From: Bog-756 sp963738545 | Lineage (GTDB): Bacteria > Actinomycetota > Acidimicrobiia > Acidimicrobiales > RAAP-2 | Assembly: GCA_963738545.1 (NCBI GenBank) | Contig: CAVTXA010000008.1 | Coordinates: 682,001-746,000 of the forward strand | Direction: 5' to 3' | DNA length: 64,000 nt | Shown here: one piece after another, positions 8,753 to 17,898 of the stretch | How the letters are laid out: each line of letters begins with the position of its first letter | How positions within the stretch are numbered: position 1 is the stretch's first letter | Program-made: the position numbers and the translations under genes | The notes under the pieces: generated by a model | What the model saw: the letters and a program-made list of their open reading frames with translations, nothing else | What the model was told of the DNA's origin: nothing | Database searches by the model: none

Positions 8753-10945
8753 ATGAGCAAGAAGTCCAAGGCGACCGCCGGCCGGTCGTCGGGGTCCAAG
8801 AGACATCCGGCGTCAGCCGATCGGAAGAAGACCAAGAATAAGAAGAAGAAGGTCAACGACAAGACCATCGGCCGTCCCGCGTCCAGCACTGTCAGTTCTC
8901 ATAGGCCTAGCGAACCGGTGGCCATTTCCGACATCGATACGAAATTTGAGGCCCACGTTCGTGAGGCGAACCTCCTGAGGGACCTCCTCAACGATCTTCA
9001 CACCCGGACTGCCGCCGTGAGGGCGGAATTGGAGTCGTACGGTGTGGAGGCCCGTCAAGTATCGGCGGCCAGTGAGAGAGAGTTCGTTCTAACCGCCCAG
9101 GAACTTGAGGACCTTCACCTCCGGCTTGAGGAATCCAGACGCCAGGCCCGTCAGGAACTGACAGCAAGCCACGAGGAGCTCACTTTTGCCGCCCAGGAAC
9201 TTGAAGCCCTCCATCTTCGGCTCGAGGAATCGAGACATCAGGTCCGTCAAGAACTGACTGCTAGTCACGAGGAGTTGAGCCGAGCTGCCCACGAGTTGGA
9301 GACGGTCCGCCTGCGGTTTGAGGCGTCTACAGTCCGGGCTCGTCAGGATCTTGCATCGGCGGTGCGGGAACTGAAGTCAGCCGAAGAAGATCTCCGCTCG
9401 ACGATTGATCAATCTGACTCTATTCAGAATCCTGATGTGACGGTGGCCCCAACCGAGGATCAACCGGTTGACCCTGGTGAGCGTCGCCTGCCAGCAATCG
9501 CGGTCAATGGCGCTGAAGCGGGGAGTGGCGCTCAGGCGAATGACGACGGCAGGTCAATCAGGCCCTTGCGGCGAGTCGCCAGTGGGGGCGCCATCCTCTG
9601 GGGAGGCACCGTTGCCTTCGGCGCTTCGACTGCGGTTCTGTTGGCCATACTTTCGCGCCATCACAGCGTCAGCTTCGCCGCGCTCTCTGCACTGCTGGGC
9701 CTTTCGTTCGTGATGGCGCTGGTTCCGTCAGGCGTCCAGTTGAGAGCGGCGGCCCTTGTGGCCGACGGGTTTGCTGTGCCGCGCATCTCTGCCCGGTTTC
9801 TAGCCACTGTGACTGCCGTTGGTTTTGCGCTCTCGCCGATTATCGGACTCATTCTTCGCGTGCCTGCTGTGGCAGTAGCACTAATCACCATCCAGTTGGT
9901 CGTCGCCCTTCCCCTTGCCTCTCGAAGTGGAGCCTTGATCGGAGTCCATCGATTCGAAGCCCTCGGCGTCAATATGGTGATCGAGAGCGCGGCGAGGGTG
10001 GGGCTCGGAGCTCTCGGTGGTCTCACGCTCGGCATACCCGGACTCGCCGGTGGTTTGGCCCTAGCCACGATCGTGGCCCTGATAGCGCTCCCGTCGGTGC
10101 CGCCGGACTCTAATGCCGTGGAGAGGCCGACGACATCATTGTTCAATGCGTCAGTCACCCTCGTCCTACTCGGATTCTTTGTGCAGATGGACGTGCTGAT
10201 GGCCCCAAGTGGGCTCACTCACGCAGGAGCGACGTATTACGACCTCGCTGCATTGCCGTCAAAGGGCGTTTACATCGTTCTGTTGGCCGCTGGTCCGATG
10301 GTGTTTCCGTTTGTCCGGCGAAACGCCTCAGCCAAGCTGATTCTTCTCGCTGCCAGCGGAACGTTGCTCTTCGGCCTAATGGTCACCGCCGTCCTACTCC
10401 CGCTTCGCCACGTGATCGGAATCGTGCTCAACCAGGCAACCCCCTCGCTGCTTTTGATGGCGGTACTCGGAAGCGCAATGGCGGCGGCGGGGACTTCCGC
10501 CGTGCTGCTGAATGCGGGCGTGGCACGTGGGGTGGCGCGGCCGTGGCCACCCCTTGCGCTGGGCATGATCGCCATCACTGTGTCCTGGGCATCTCATCCC
10601 TCGGCGATAACGTTCGCTCTGACGGTATTAGGCGCGCAGACGGGAACGATGCTTCTTTGTGCCTGTGTGACAACCATGGGGCGTCGCCGGGCCGTCGACC
10701 AGAACACCCGTACTCTGACGGACAGCGGACTGGCGAGCTCGCTCCCGGAGTCGCTAGACGATCAAATCGTGTCACTGGACCAATCGAGCGCCGCCGGGAT
10801 CGCCGAGCCGGACATCCCCCAGCCTGAGGAAGTGGCCTCGTTGCACCGTCACGACCTGAGTAGATCTCTCACCGACCATCAGTTCCGAAAGGGCGAACGA
10901 GAGCGGGACCACCGAGGAGGACGACGCCGCAGCGAGACCGCCTGA
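8753..10945 (+). CDS. Wzx/MATE-like polysaccharide flippase with N-terminal coiled coil
   Basis: A 730-aa fusion. Residues 1-55 are Lys/Ser-rich (runs of KKTKNKKKK); about 65-215 form a charged coiled coil with three nearly identical 32-residue repeats (AQELExLHLRLEESR core); a linker follows. About residues 275-660 carry around twelve hydrophobic helices in the pattern of MOP-superfamily flippases (Wzx, MurJ, MATE). A hydrophilic tail of ~70 residues ends the protein. I recognise no specific Wzx signature, so the flippase call rests on topology and context. Start: ATG 8753 is preferred, with an in-frame alternative at 8711. It closes the operon, where flipping of a lipid-linked repeat unit is expected. 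The coiled coil is unusual for this family. Confidence 0.72.
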   Translation: MSKKSKATAGRSSGSKRHPASADRKKTKNKKKKVNDKTIGRPASSTVSSHRPSEPVAISDIDTKFEAHVREANLLRDLLNDLHTRTAAVRAELESYGVEARQVSAASEREFVLTAQELEDLHLRLEESRRQARQELTASHEELTFAAQELEALHLRLEESRHQVRQELTASHEELSRAAHELETVRLRFEASTVRARQDLASAVRELKSAEEDLRSTIDQSDSIQNPDVTVAPTEDQPVDPGERRLPAIAVNGAEAGSGAQANDDGRSIRPLRRVASGGAILWGGTVAFGASTAVLLAILSRHHSVSFAALSALLGLSFVMALVPSGVQLRAAALVADGFAVPRISARFLATVTAVGFALSPIIGLILRVPAVAVALITIQLVVALPLASRSGALIGVHRFEALGVNMVIESAARVGLGALGGLTLGIPGLAGGLALATIVALIALPSVPPDSNAVERPTTSLFNASVTLVLLGFFVQMDVLMAPSGLTHAGATYYDLAALPSKGVYIVLLAAGPMVFPFVRRNASAKLILLAASGTLLFGLMVTAVLLPLRHVIGIVLNQATPSLLLMAVLGSAMAAAGTSAVLLNAGVARGVARPWPPLALGMIAITVSWASHPSAITFALTVLGAQTGTMLLCACVTTMGRRRAVDQNTRTLTDSGLASSLPESLDDQIVSLDQSSAAGIAEPDIPQPEEVASLHRHDLSRSLTDHQFRKGERERDHRGGRRRSETA
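9095..9382 (+). repeat. three tandem 96-bp repeats encoding 32-aa coiled-coil units
   Basis: Units start at 9095, 9191 and 9287. Units 1 and 2 are nearly identical in protein (AQELE-LHLRLEESR-Q-RQELTASHEEL), unit 3 is diverged. A 32-residue period equals three heptads plus one hendecad, compatible with a continuous slightly underwound coiled coil. Confidence 0.85.
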
Positions 10946-11291
10946 CGCCAGTCTGAGCAGGCCCGAACCCAGAGCTACCCCCGGACAATCGGGCCAGAAT
11001 CGAGTTTGGTGCGTCTGCGCGAAGAGAATGTTCGTGCTGATGCCGGAACTCGGAAGCGGGCCGAATGGTCCACCCAGGTCGGTCTTGATGCAGTGACCAT
11101 CGGCCGTTAACGATCGTGGCGGGATCGGACTGAATTACGGTTGCAGGGAGTGGTACGCCGAAGTTTTACTCTGCCCTGACTTAATAAGCGGTTCGGCTTT
11201 GGGCAATGGCACGCCAGCGGGTAAGATGGAGTGAGGAGCATGGCGGCTCGCGTTGGCGGATTAATCGATTGGTCAACATGAGGACGCAACG
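10946..11291. other. intergenic region between flippase and sulfotransferase
   Basis: This 346-bp stretch has no convincing gene. It is AT-richer around 11150-11195. It contains the promoter described at 11199-11227 and a five-codon minicistron (ATG 11278 to TGA 11295) whose stop overlaps the GTG start of the sulfotransferase; this may be coincidental. Confidence 0.5.
11199..11227 (+). promoter_or_regulatory. sigma70-type promoter for the sulfotransferase gene
   Basis: TTGGGC (11199-11204), a 17-nt spacer and TAAGAT (11222-11227) match a housekeeping promoter. Transcription would start near 11234, leaving a leader of about 58 nt before GTG 11292, which has GAGGA at 11280-11284 as Shine-Dalgarno. 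Confidence 0.6.
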
Positions 11292-12164
11292 GTGAGCCCT
11301 ACTTTCAGCGACCATACCCCTTCATTGCCTCGTACTGTCGGACTCCGCCTTCTCCGACGTGGGAAGTTTCTCCTGGGACACGACCCCGTCTTACTGCCCA
11401 TCTTCTTACGGCTCACTCCGATGGGGACGAGCCGGAGGATAACGAGCAGTACCGAACTTGTGGTCGAGGGATTCCCACGATCTGGTAACACCTTCACCGT
11501 GTTCGCTCTCTTGGATGCCACCGGTTCCAGGTTGCAGATCGCCAGCCATGTCCACCATCCAGCACAAATCAAGCGATCCGTGGGGCTGGGCGTGCCGACG
11601 GTCCTGGTAGTACGAAACCCGGTCGACTGCCTGGCCTCGTATCTCGCTTACGGCCAGCACGGGCGCCCGGCGACCGTGCTCAAGGAATATGCCGGTTACC
11701 ACCGTGAGTTGGTTCCCTATGTCGATCGGATCCTGGTGTGTGACTTCGATGAGACGACGTCCGATCTCTCGTCGGTCATTGTTCGCATTAATGAGCGTTT
11801 CGGACTGTCGATTCCCCCATTCGACCAGTCGGACCAAAATGTGAAGCAGCTGTTCGAGGAGATCGCTCGGCAGCACCACCTTCTACATCCATCGCTGAAC
11901 TCCGATCATGTGGCTCCCCGTCCGAGTACAGCCCGTCTGGACATCTCGGAACGGGCGCGAGCTGAGTTGCTCGAGGATAAGCACCACGACAAACTGGCCG
12001 ATGCCCTCGATCTTTACGAGTACTTCGCCTCCAAGGCGGTGCAGCAACGGGAAGTATTCGAAAGCCGCCAGGACTCCGAGCATCGTCGGCCGACGGCTCG
12101 GAGGGGCACTAAGTCGGCTACTTCGAAGCCGTTAGAGCGTCAGGAGACTTTACCGCGCACGTAG
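11292..12164 (+). CDS. PAPS-dependent sulfotransferase family protein
   Basis: A 290-aa soluble protein. The 5'-phosphosulfate-binding loop EGFPRSGNT lies at residues 59-67, and the 3'-phosphate-binding segment VVRNPVDCLASYL follows about 45 residues later, the usual order in Sulfotransfer families. The last ~50 residues are polar and low-complexity. GTG 11292 is chosen because it has a Shine-Dalgarno (GAGGA, 7 nt upstream). It has its own promoter and points toward the convergent FkbM gene. With a sulfatase 4 kb away and glycan genes upstream, a sugar or glycolipid hydroxyl is the likely acceptor; neither acceptor nor PAPS synthesis genes are visible here. Confidence 0.82.
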   Translation: MSPTFSDHTPSLPRTVGLRLLRRGKFLLGHDPVLLPIFLRLTPMGTSRRITSSTELVVEGFPRSGNTFTVFALLDATGSRLQIASHVHHPAQIKRSVGLGVPTVLVVRNPVDCLASYLAYGQHGRPATVLKEYAGYHRELVPYVDRILVCDFDETTSDLSSVIVRINERFGLSIPPFDQSDQNVKQLFEEIARQHHLLHPSLNSDHVAPRPSTARLDISERARAELLEDKHHDKLADALDLYEYFASKAVQQREVFESRQDSEHRRPTARRGTKSATSKPLERQETLPRT

Positions 12165-12237
12165 ATCCGTGTCGCAGGTGCGTGTGAACGTGCTGGAGCA
12201 GATGAAGGCGGCCCGTCGAGACCGACCCTAGGTGGTG

Positions 12238-13065
12238 TCAGCGGGGCTTGAACACAAAGTTGTGGACGTAGCGGCGGGCATAGAGAAGCATATTGACGCC
12301 GTAACCATGTCGGGCGACACGATTGGCCATTTGCATGGCGCTTTCCCTATCGAGACGCTCGATCGGAAGCCATTGCCCCTTATGGAGAAATGTTCCTGAG
12401 TAGTCTAAGTCGTTGAAGTACTCGATGATGGTGTCGAGGGGCCCGACCCGGTCTGCGTGCTGCTCGACCTCGATCAGCACATTCGGCCTCTGATCCTTGA
12501 GTAGGGCGACGGCCCCATGGAGTACGGCGAGTTCATGGCCCTCGACGTCTATTTTCACGAACCCAATATTGGTAAGACCGAAGTCGTCGAGTCGCTTGGT
12601 CACCACCGACTGCTTCTGGCGGTCCGGACGCGGATGGTTACTCTGTTCGAGGGTTCCGCGGCCTTCGGTTCCCATGCCTCCCGTAGGCACCCACAGGTCC
12701 GCCTCGCCCGCACGATCGGAAAGGGCAACCTGGTGGATAGTTACGTTGGGCGGCATAACCGGTCGTATGCGTGAAACGAGGTCCGCATTCGGCTCGAAGG
12801 AGTCGACGCGCACCGCTCGCCGCGACAGCCACCACGACCACGGGCCCCACCACACTCCGGCGTCGACTGCTCCCCGTTCTGAAGGAACAAACTCCGACAA
12901 TCGACCCAGCTCAGGTTCATTGAATCGATACTGCCAGGCGATCGAGGGGATGAGCAGACGCGGCGGAACCGCACTCATAATTGTTGAAGCAACGCCCACG
13001 TCAGATCGTCCTCTGCTCAAGATGCCCGGGACTCTCGCACAACTTCGGTCCAAACCAAGGGTCAA
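12238..13065 (-). CDS. FkbM family methyltransferase
   Basis: A 275-aa SAM methyltransferase of the FkbM type. After a non-conserved N terminus, the SAM-binding part has AVDAGVWWGPWSWWLS, VDSFEPNADLV (acidic loop after beta2), VTIHQVALSDRAGEADL and the family-typical FVKIDVEGHELAVLHGA, followed by NVLIEVEQHAD. FkbM enzymes O-methylate sugars or small molecules. The annotated start at 13065 may be too early: an in-frame ATG at 12978 begins closer to the conserved region. It is convergent with the sulfotransferase and downstream of the frameshifted repeat gene on the same strand, 130 bp away. It may add methyl groups to the same surface glycan (inference). Confidence 0.83.
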   Translation of the reverse strand: MTLGLDRSCARVPGILSRGRSDVGVASTIMSAVPPRLLIPSIAWQYRFNEPELGRLSEFVPSERGAVDAGVWWGPWSWWLSRRAVRVDSFEPNADLVSRIRPVMPPNVTIHQVALSDRAGEADLWVPTGGMGTEGRGTLEQSNHPRPDRQKQSVVTKRLDDFGLTNIGFVKIDVEGHELAVLHGAVALLKDQRPNVLIEVEQHADRVGPLDTIIEYFNDLDYSGTFLHKGQWLPIERLDRESAMQMANRVARHGYGVNMLLYARRYVHNFVFKPR

Positions 13066-13194
13066 GGTGGGCTAGTGCGCAGCGGGACGCCAAGCAGGAC
13101 CCGCAGGGGCACTTTCTCATGAAGAGATGATAGCAATGAAGACGGGCGACGCGTTCGGGTCCTAGGGGAGATATCCACACTTCTCAGGATCGTA

Positions 13195-15683
13195 TCAACC
13201 GCCCAGATCGTCGAGGTTTACCCGAAGTAGCCATTGATTGAGAATTGAGGGCGACGACTGGCACAAATTCTGGCCAGCTGGAAGATTGCATGCGGCGACG
13301 CTCTCCCATTGTTCGATGGGTATCCACAAGGTGGCCGAGTTGGAGTCGAGCGCGCCCTGCCGAGGGAGTATGCCGTCGATATTGCGGTTCACCAGACTAT
13401 TGATCCCTAGGTCGACCAATGGACCAGCCCGAAAGGAACCGTTGACCTGGGTGACAGGAATAAGGATGCCGGAAAGTGTCGTGAAGTACATCGTACCCGT
13501 GGCAGTGTCCTCGTTCACCGAGTAGACATCGCCCTCTCCAGCAGCCGCCGTGATCGTTGCGTCGGGTGGGCACCCTGCTCCCCACTCGGTTGTTGCCCAT
13601 GAACTCTGGGCACTGCACGCGCCGGATTGCAGGCGATTCTCGACGGAGTTGGCACTGTATTCGACAATATTCCCACCCACGGTTGTCCCAACGACCGACT
13701 CCGCAGCCCACAGGTTGCCGTGCTGGTCAATTGGGCCGTCTCGAAGTACGCGGTGCTTCCTCCGACGTTCTGGGAGGGAAGGAACGGCTCCGACTCCGCC
13801 CGTATCGTCGCGGTGGCAGCGTTGAAGTCGAAAGTTTGCATCGTGAAGGTGGACTGGACCAAACTGCCGTTCAGCCCGCCCTTGAAGATATCGAATACTA
13901 CGGCGAATCTCTCGTGGTTGGAGGTGCTGGTCGGATCGACCGTAACTTCGCGAGGGAAGGCGTAGACGGGCGAGCCATTCTGTGTGACGTTTGGATAGGG
14001 GAATGACGCCACCATTTGTCCCTGTGAGTTGACAACCATCAAACCGCCGCTGTCCTGGCCGGCGTTGGTGTTGTCGTAGTACTGGGCGACCACGATGTCG
14101 CCGGAATCGGGTAGAGGTTCCAATGCTGCGGGACCTCGGCACTCAGCAACCGCAGGTGTGTACAACGTTGGCTGCACCGGACAGGCCGCACCCGAAGGAT
14201 CGATCGCGGTTGCTGTGCGACCACTTCCGGGCACGTACGCGTAGCCGCCGGAACTTGACGGTGCGAGGTAGCCGAAACTGGGGTACTGACCGAGGGTGGT
14301 TGCGTTCCACCCCCGCCAAGGCCACGCGGACATAAAGGCGATCCGGTTGCCCTGGCTCGGGATGGACGCAATGGCCGAGATGTCGGCACCGCCGGTCGGA
14401 TAACCCGGCTCGGTCACCGATGTTGCTCCGGTCGACGTCGGGATGACGATGTTCTGGAACGAATTCGACGCCGGATTGAATACAGACAACGCCATGGTGT
14501 CCGCAGTGGCCTGCGCTTGATTTCCTGTCTGGGTCTCGTTTCCCATGACGATGCTGCCGTCGGGACCCAGAACCGCGCCCATCACTGATTGCCCGGGCAG
14601 CAGGCCCCAACCGGATACGGCCTCAGTCGCGACGCTTTGGCCACCGGGCAGTGCTACGGCAGTGGAAAGATTTCCGAAGCTGCCGGCGGATCCGTAGACA
14701 ACCTCTGCGGCTGATCCAGGATTGGTGACTGCGTGAGCGGTCGGGCCAGAACTGGTTGTAGCCATGCCGACGATCGGACGGTTGAGCTGCTGAGAGCCGG
14801 TGGATCCGTAGAAAGGTGCGTCTCCGAAAGCGAAGATGCCACCATCGGAGGCCACCAGCCAGTACCCCTTGCCGTCCGGTGCCGCGGCCATGCCCACGAT
14901 GGGGCGGTTTAGCTGCTGAGAGCCGGTGGATCCGTAGAAAGGTGCGTCTCCGAAAGCGAAGATGCCACCATCGGAGGCCACCAGCCAGTACCCCTTGCCG
15001 TCCGGTGCCGCGGCCATGCCCACGATGGGGCGGTTGAGATGCTGGGAGCCGGTGGAGCCGTAGAAGGGTGCGTCGCCGAAAGCGAAGATGCCACCGTCGG
15101 AGGCCACCAGCCAGTACCCCTTGCCGTCCGGTGCCGCGGCCATGCCCACGATGGGCCGGTTGAGATGCTGGGAGCCGGTGGAGCCGTAGAAGGGTGCGTC
15201 GCCGAAAGCGAAGATGCCACCGTCGGAGGCCACCAGCCAGTACCCCTTGCCGTCCGGTGCCGCGGCCATGCCCACGATGGGGCGGTTGAGATGCTGGGAG
15301 CCGGTGGAGCCGTAGAAGGGTGCGTCGCCGAAAGCGAAGATGCCACCGTCGGAGGCCACCAGCCAGTACCCCGTGCTGTCCGGTGTCGCGGCCATGCCCA
15401 CGATCGGGCGGTTGAGCGCCGTTGCTCCGGTTGAACCACGGAACGAGGCACTTCCGAAAGAGAAGATGCCACCGTCGGAGGCCACCTCGTAGTAGCCGGT
15501 CGCCAGTGAAGTTTGAGAGTTCGACGATGGGGACGCTGACGCTGCTCTCTGACCGGCAACGGACACCGCTACGGAGATCCCAATTACCAGAGCAACCAGA
15601 ATTACACTCCCAAGTCGAAGGAGCCCGTGTTGACCGATGGTGGCGCGTTCGTTTCCTCTCGGTGTTGCCCCTCGTGCTCGCAT
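13195..15683 (-). pseudogene. secreted six-repeat beta-propeller-like protein, split by a frameshift
   Basis: Two frames together encode one protein. The upstream frame (from ATG 15683, or an earlier TTG at 15764, to a stop at 13515) has an N-terminal membrane/signal segment (LGSVILVALVIGISVAVSVA), six 42-residue repeats, then a beta-rich domain. Near 13730-13740 the sense of the protein moves to another frame (DQHGNLWAAESVVG onward) ending at 13195. The offset corresponds to one base missing in or near the string GGCCCAA on the minus strand. Reading past the shift in the first frame gives Arg/Pro-rich junk. It is either a real inactivating deletion, a sequencing error or, less likely, recoding; no classical slippery heptamer is seen. 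The intact product would be about 830 aa and exported. Function unknown. Confidence 0.75.
14742..15497 (-). repeat. six tandem 126-bp repeats (42-aa GYWLVASDGG units)
   Basis: Six units of exactly 126 bp start, on the minus strand, at 15497, 15371, 15245, 15119, 14993 and 14867. Unit 1 is diverged. Units 2-4 (SQHLNRPIVG) and 5-6 (SQQLNRPIVG) form two nearly identical DNA subfamilies, which indicates recent duplication or gene conversion. This period makes the locus prone to copy-number change and assembly collapse. Confidence 0.92.
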
Positions 15684-16073
15684 CGCGATGCCGTTCTCCT
15701 CGTCGATCCCATTTCGGGTATCGGCATCTGGGAGGAAGTCCTTGAGGTTGCGATGAGCTGGCAAAAGGCCCCTTGGTGGGGCAGGTGCTGGCAGTGCGTC
15801 GAGCCGGACGAGTTGGAGGTGTGCGCGTCACGTGATCAGACGAGTGGCTGAGAGCCGAAACCCGCAACCCTTCCACGGGCGAAGGGTTGGCCGCGCTGAT
15901 ACTCGGTCACAGGACGTGACAAACTGCGGCACCTGAGATCAGGCGAACCCTGATGGCTAGATGTTCGGCATGATCCCGGGGCATGAAGACCGCTTCGATG
16001 CTCGATGGATGTGCTTCGATGCTCGATGGATGTTGAGTCTCGCTTGTCGAGTTGTTCGAGAAGACAGGATCCT
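15684..16073. other. divergent intergenic region between repeat protein and sulfatase
   Basis: The 390 bp between two divergently read genes includes alternative upstream starts of both (TTG 15764 minus; an in-frame plus-strand start at 16005). No clear promoter hexamers were identified. It contains a 21-bp tandem duplication at 15993-16034. Confidence 0.4.
15993..16034 (+). repeat. 21-bp tandem duplication
   Basis: The sequence CTTCGATGCTCGATGGATG plus two bases occurs twice head-to-tail (15993-16013 and 16014-16034), differing only in the last base. It lies 40 bp before the sulfatase start, within a possible leader or promoter region. It may be an operator or simple slippage. Confidence 0.7.
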
Positions 16074-17642
16074 ATGGTGCGAAGGGGCAACCCCAGAGGT
16101 AGCGGAAGCGGTGTTCATCTGAACCCCAGGCCACACGTCCGAGCGGACGTTATTGCCATGGTGGTCGTCTTCATTCTCGCTTCAGGTGCATCACTCTTTA
16201 GCAGCGATACAGTCGGTGCGGCATCTGGCCGGCCGAACATTGTGTTCATTCTGACCGACGATCTTTCGTGGAACCTGATCACTCCGCAGCTAACGCCACA
16301 CATCTTCAAGCTTGAACAAGCGGGCGAGACCTTCACGAACTACTTTGTCGCCGACTCGCTATGTTGCCCCTCCCGCGCCACCATCTTCACCGGGCTCTTC
16401 CCGCACGACACGAAGGTAACGACCAACCTGCCGCCGTACGGGGGCTACACCAAGTTCCTTTCCCAGGGACTCTCTAAGAAGACGTTCGCCGTTGCCCTGC
16501 AGAAGGTGGGCTACCAAACGTCACTCATGGGCAAATATCTCAACGGCTATGGCGACCCGACGATGACGAAAGTAACGGCACCGGTCCCTCCGGGATGGAG
16601 CGATTGGCACGTCAGCAACAACACGGGATACCAAGAGTTCAACTACTTCCTGAACGACAACGGCAGCGTTCACTACTACCCCACAGGTATTGGAATGTAT
16701 GGAGTGGATGTCATCAACCGATACACCCAGAAATTCATCCAGGCGAACGCCCACAAGCCCTTCATGGTCGAAGATGCGACCTTTGCGCCCCACTCGCCCT
16801 ATACGCCTGCCCCGCGAAACGCCAAGGACTTCCCTGGACTCACCCAGCCACATGATCCTTCGTTCAATGCGCAGAACGTGAACCCACCCAACTGGCTCGG
16901 GGAACGGTCGCCCATGACCGGTGACCAAGTGTTGGCCAGCGATGCCGCTTATCGTGAGCGGGCCCAAGCGATGGAGTCCGTCGACAATCTGCTCGCTGAC
17001 ACCGAGGCCCGACTGTCCCGAGAGGGCATCCTGCAGAAGACCTACATTGTCTTCAGTTCGGACAATGGCTATCACCTCGGTCAGCACCGAATTCTGGAAG
17101 GTAAGGAGACCGCCTTCGATACTGACATCAGAGTGCCGCTTATCGTCTCTGGACCTGGCGTGCCCCGCAACAAGGTGGTTCCCCAGGTGACACAGAACGT
17201 CGACCTCTGCCCGACGTTCGAACAGCTGGCCGGTGCTCGACCTACTGGATCGGTCGAAGGTCGGAGCCTTGTCCCCCTTCTTCACCCTGGGAGCTCGCCA
17301 CCCCGATGGCGGACGGTGGCACTCCTCGAACACCAGGGAGATACCCAACCAGGGGACCCCGACTTCCAGGGGGCCGGCAGTAACCCACCCTCCTACGACG
17401 GCATCAGGATCCAGGCGCGACGCCTGCCCGGTTTCAGTGGCCCCGTCAACGCCACCTGGGTCGAGTACCACGATCCCCAGCACGAGATCGAGTACTACAA
17501 CGATGCAAAAGACCCTTACCAACTAGACAACATCGCAGATACCCTTACCAAGCAACAGCGAGCCACCCTCCACAAGATCCTTCTTGGTCTGCACAACTGT
17601 CACACGGCATCCGCCTGTTGGCAGGCCGGCATACCGCAGTAG
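16074..17642 (+). CDS. secreted sulfatase (formylglycine-dependent, S1 type)
   Basis: A 522-aa alkaline-phosphatase-fold sulfatase. An N-terminal membrane/signal segment (about 24-42) ends in SDTVGAASG, so it acts outside the cytoplasm. Metal-binding ILTDDLSW lies near residue 60; the formylglycine site C97-C-P-S-R101 sits in the standard CxPSR motif, followed by ATIFTG. SDNGYHLGQHRILEGKETAFD is the second metal/substrate block. ATG 16074 is preferred over the in-frame 16005 start because it removes a basic, repeat-derived leader and is preceded by AGGATC. Activity needs a formylglycine-generating enzyme, which is not in the window. It may trim or recycle sulfate esters on the same surface glycan or a foreign one. 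Confidence 0.88.
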   Translation: MVRRGNPRGSGSGVHLNPRPHVRADVIAMVVVFILASGASLFSSDTVGAASGRPNIVFILTDDLSWNLITPQLTPHIFKLEQAGETFTNYFVADSLCCPSRATIFTGLFPHDTKVTTNLPPYGGYTKFLSQGLSKKTFAVALQKVGYQTSLMGKYLNGYGDPTMTKVTAPVPPGWSDWHVSNNTGYQEFNYFLNDNGSVHYYPTGIGMYGVDVINRYTQKFIQANAHKPFMVEDATFAPHSPYTPAPRNAKDFPGLTQPHDPSFNAQNVNPPNWLGERSPMTGDQVLASDAAYRERAQAMESVDNLLADTEARLSREGILQKTYIVFSSDNGYHLGQHRILEGKETAFDTDIRVPLIVSGPGVPRNKVVPQVTQNVDLCPTFEQLAGARPTGSVEGRSLVPLLHPGSSPPRWRTVALLEHQGDTQPGDPDFQGAGSNPPSYDGIRIQARRLPGFSGPVNATWVEYHDPQHEIEYYNDAKDPYQLDNIADTLTKQQRATLHKILLGLHNCHTASACWQAGIPQ

Positions 17643-17898
17643 GAGAGGTACTGATCCAGGCCGCTGCAGCTGGCTTGTCGTAGGTCGGAGAGGCCACCGA
17701 CGCCGAGCCCGAGGCGAGCGCAGTCTGGTTCTGCAAGCTCAGGTCATGTCCGACAGCGGCCGAACGAAAAGGGCTGAATTCGACAACCAGACTCCGTGCG
17801 GGCCTTCCTCACCGAAGTTCGGTATCGACCACCGAGGCGCCGTTGGCCGTCCACGATTGTGCTCCCTGACCCCGTCGATCGTCGGCGCGACGCACGCA

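Noticed and set aside
13500..13760. Programmed -1 ribosomal frameshift
   Set aside because: No slippery heptamer of the X XXY YYZ kind and no obvious downstream stem were seen at the junction; a one-base deletion or sequence error is simpler.
15039..15434. Plus-strand repeated frame within the 126-bp array
   Set aside because: It is only the reverse complement of the GYWLVASDGG repeats.
14742..15497. CRISPR array
   Set aside because: The repeats are 126 bp, contiguous without variable spacers, in phase with a coding frame and translate to a 42-aa unit.
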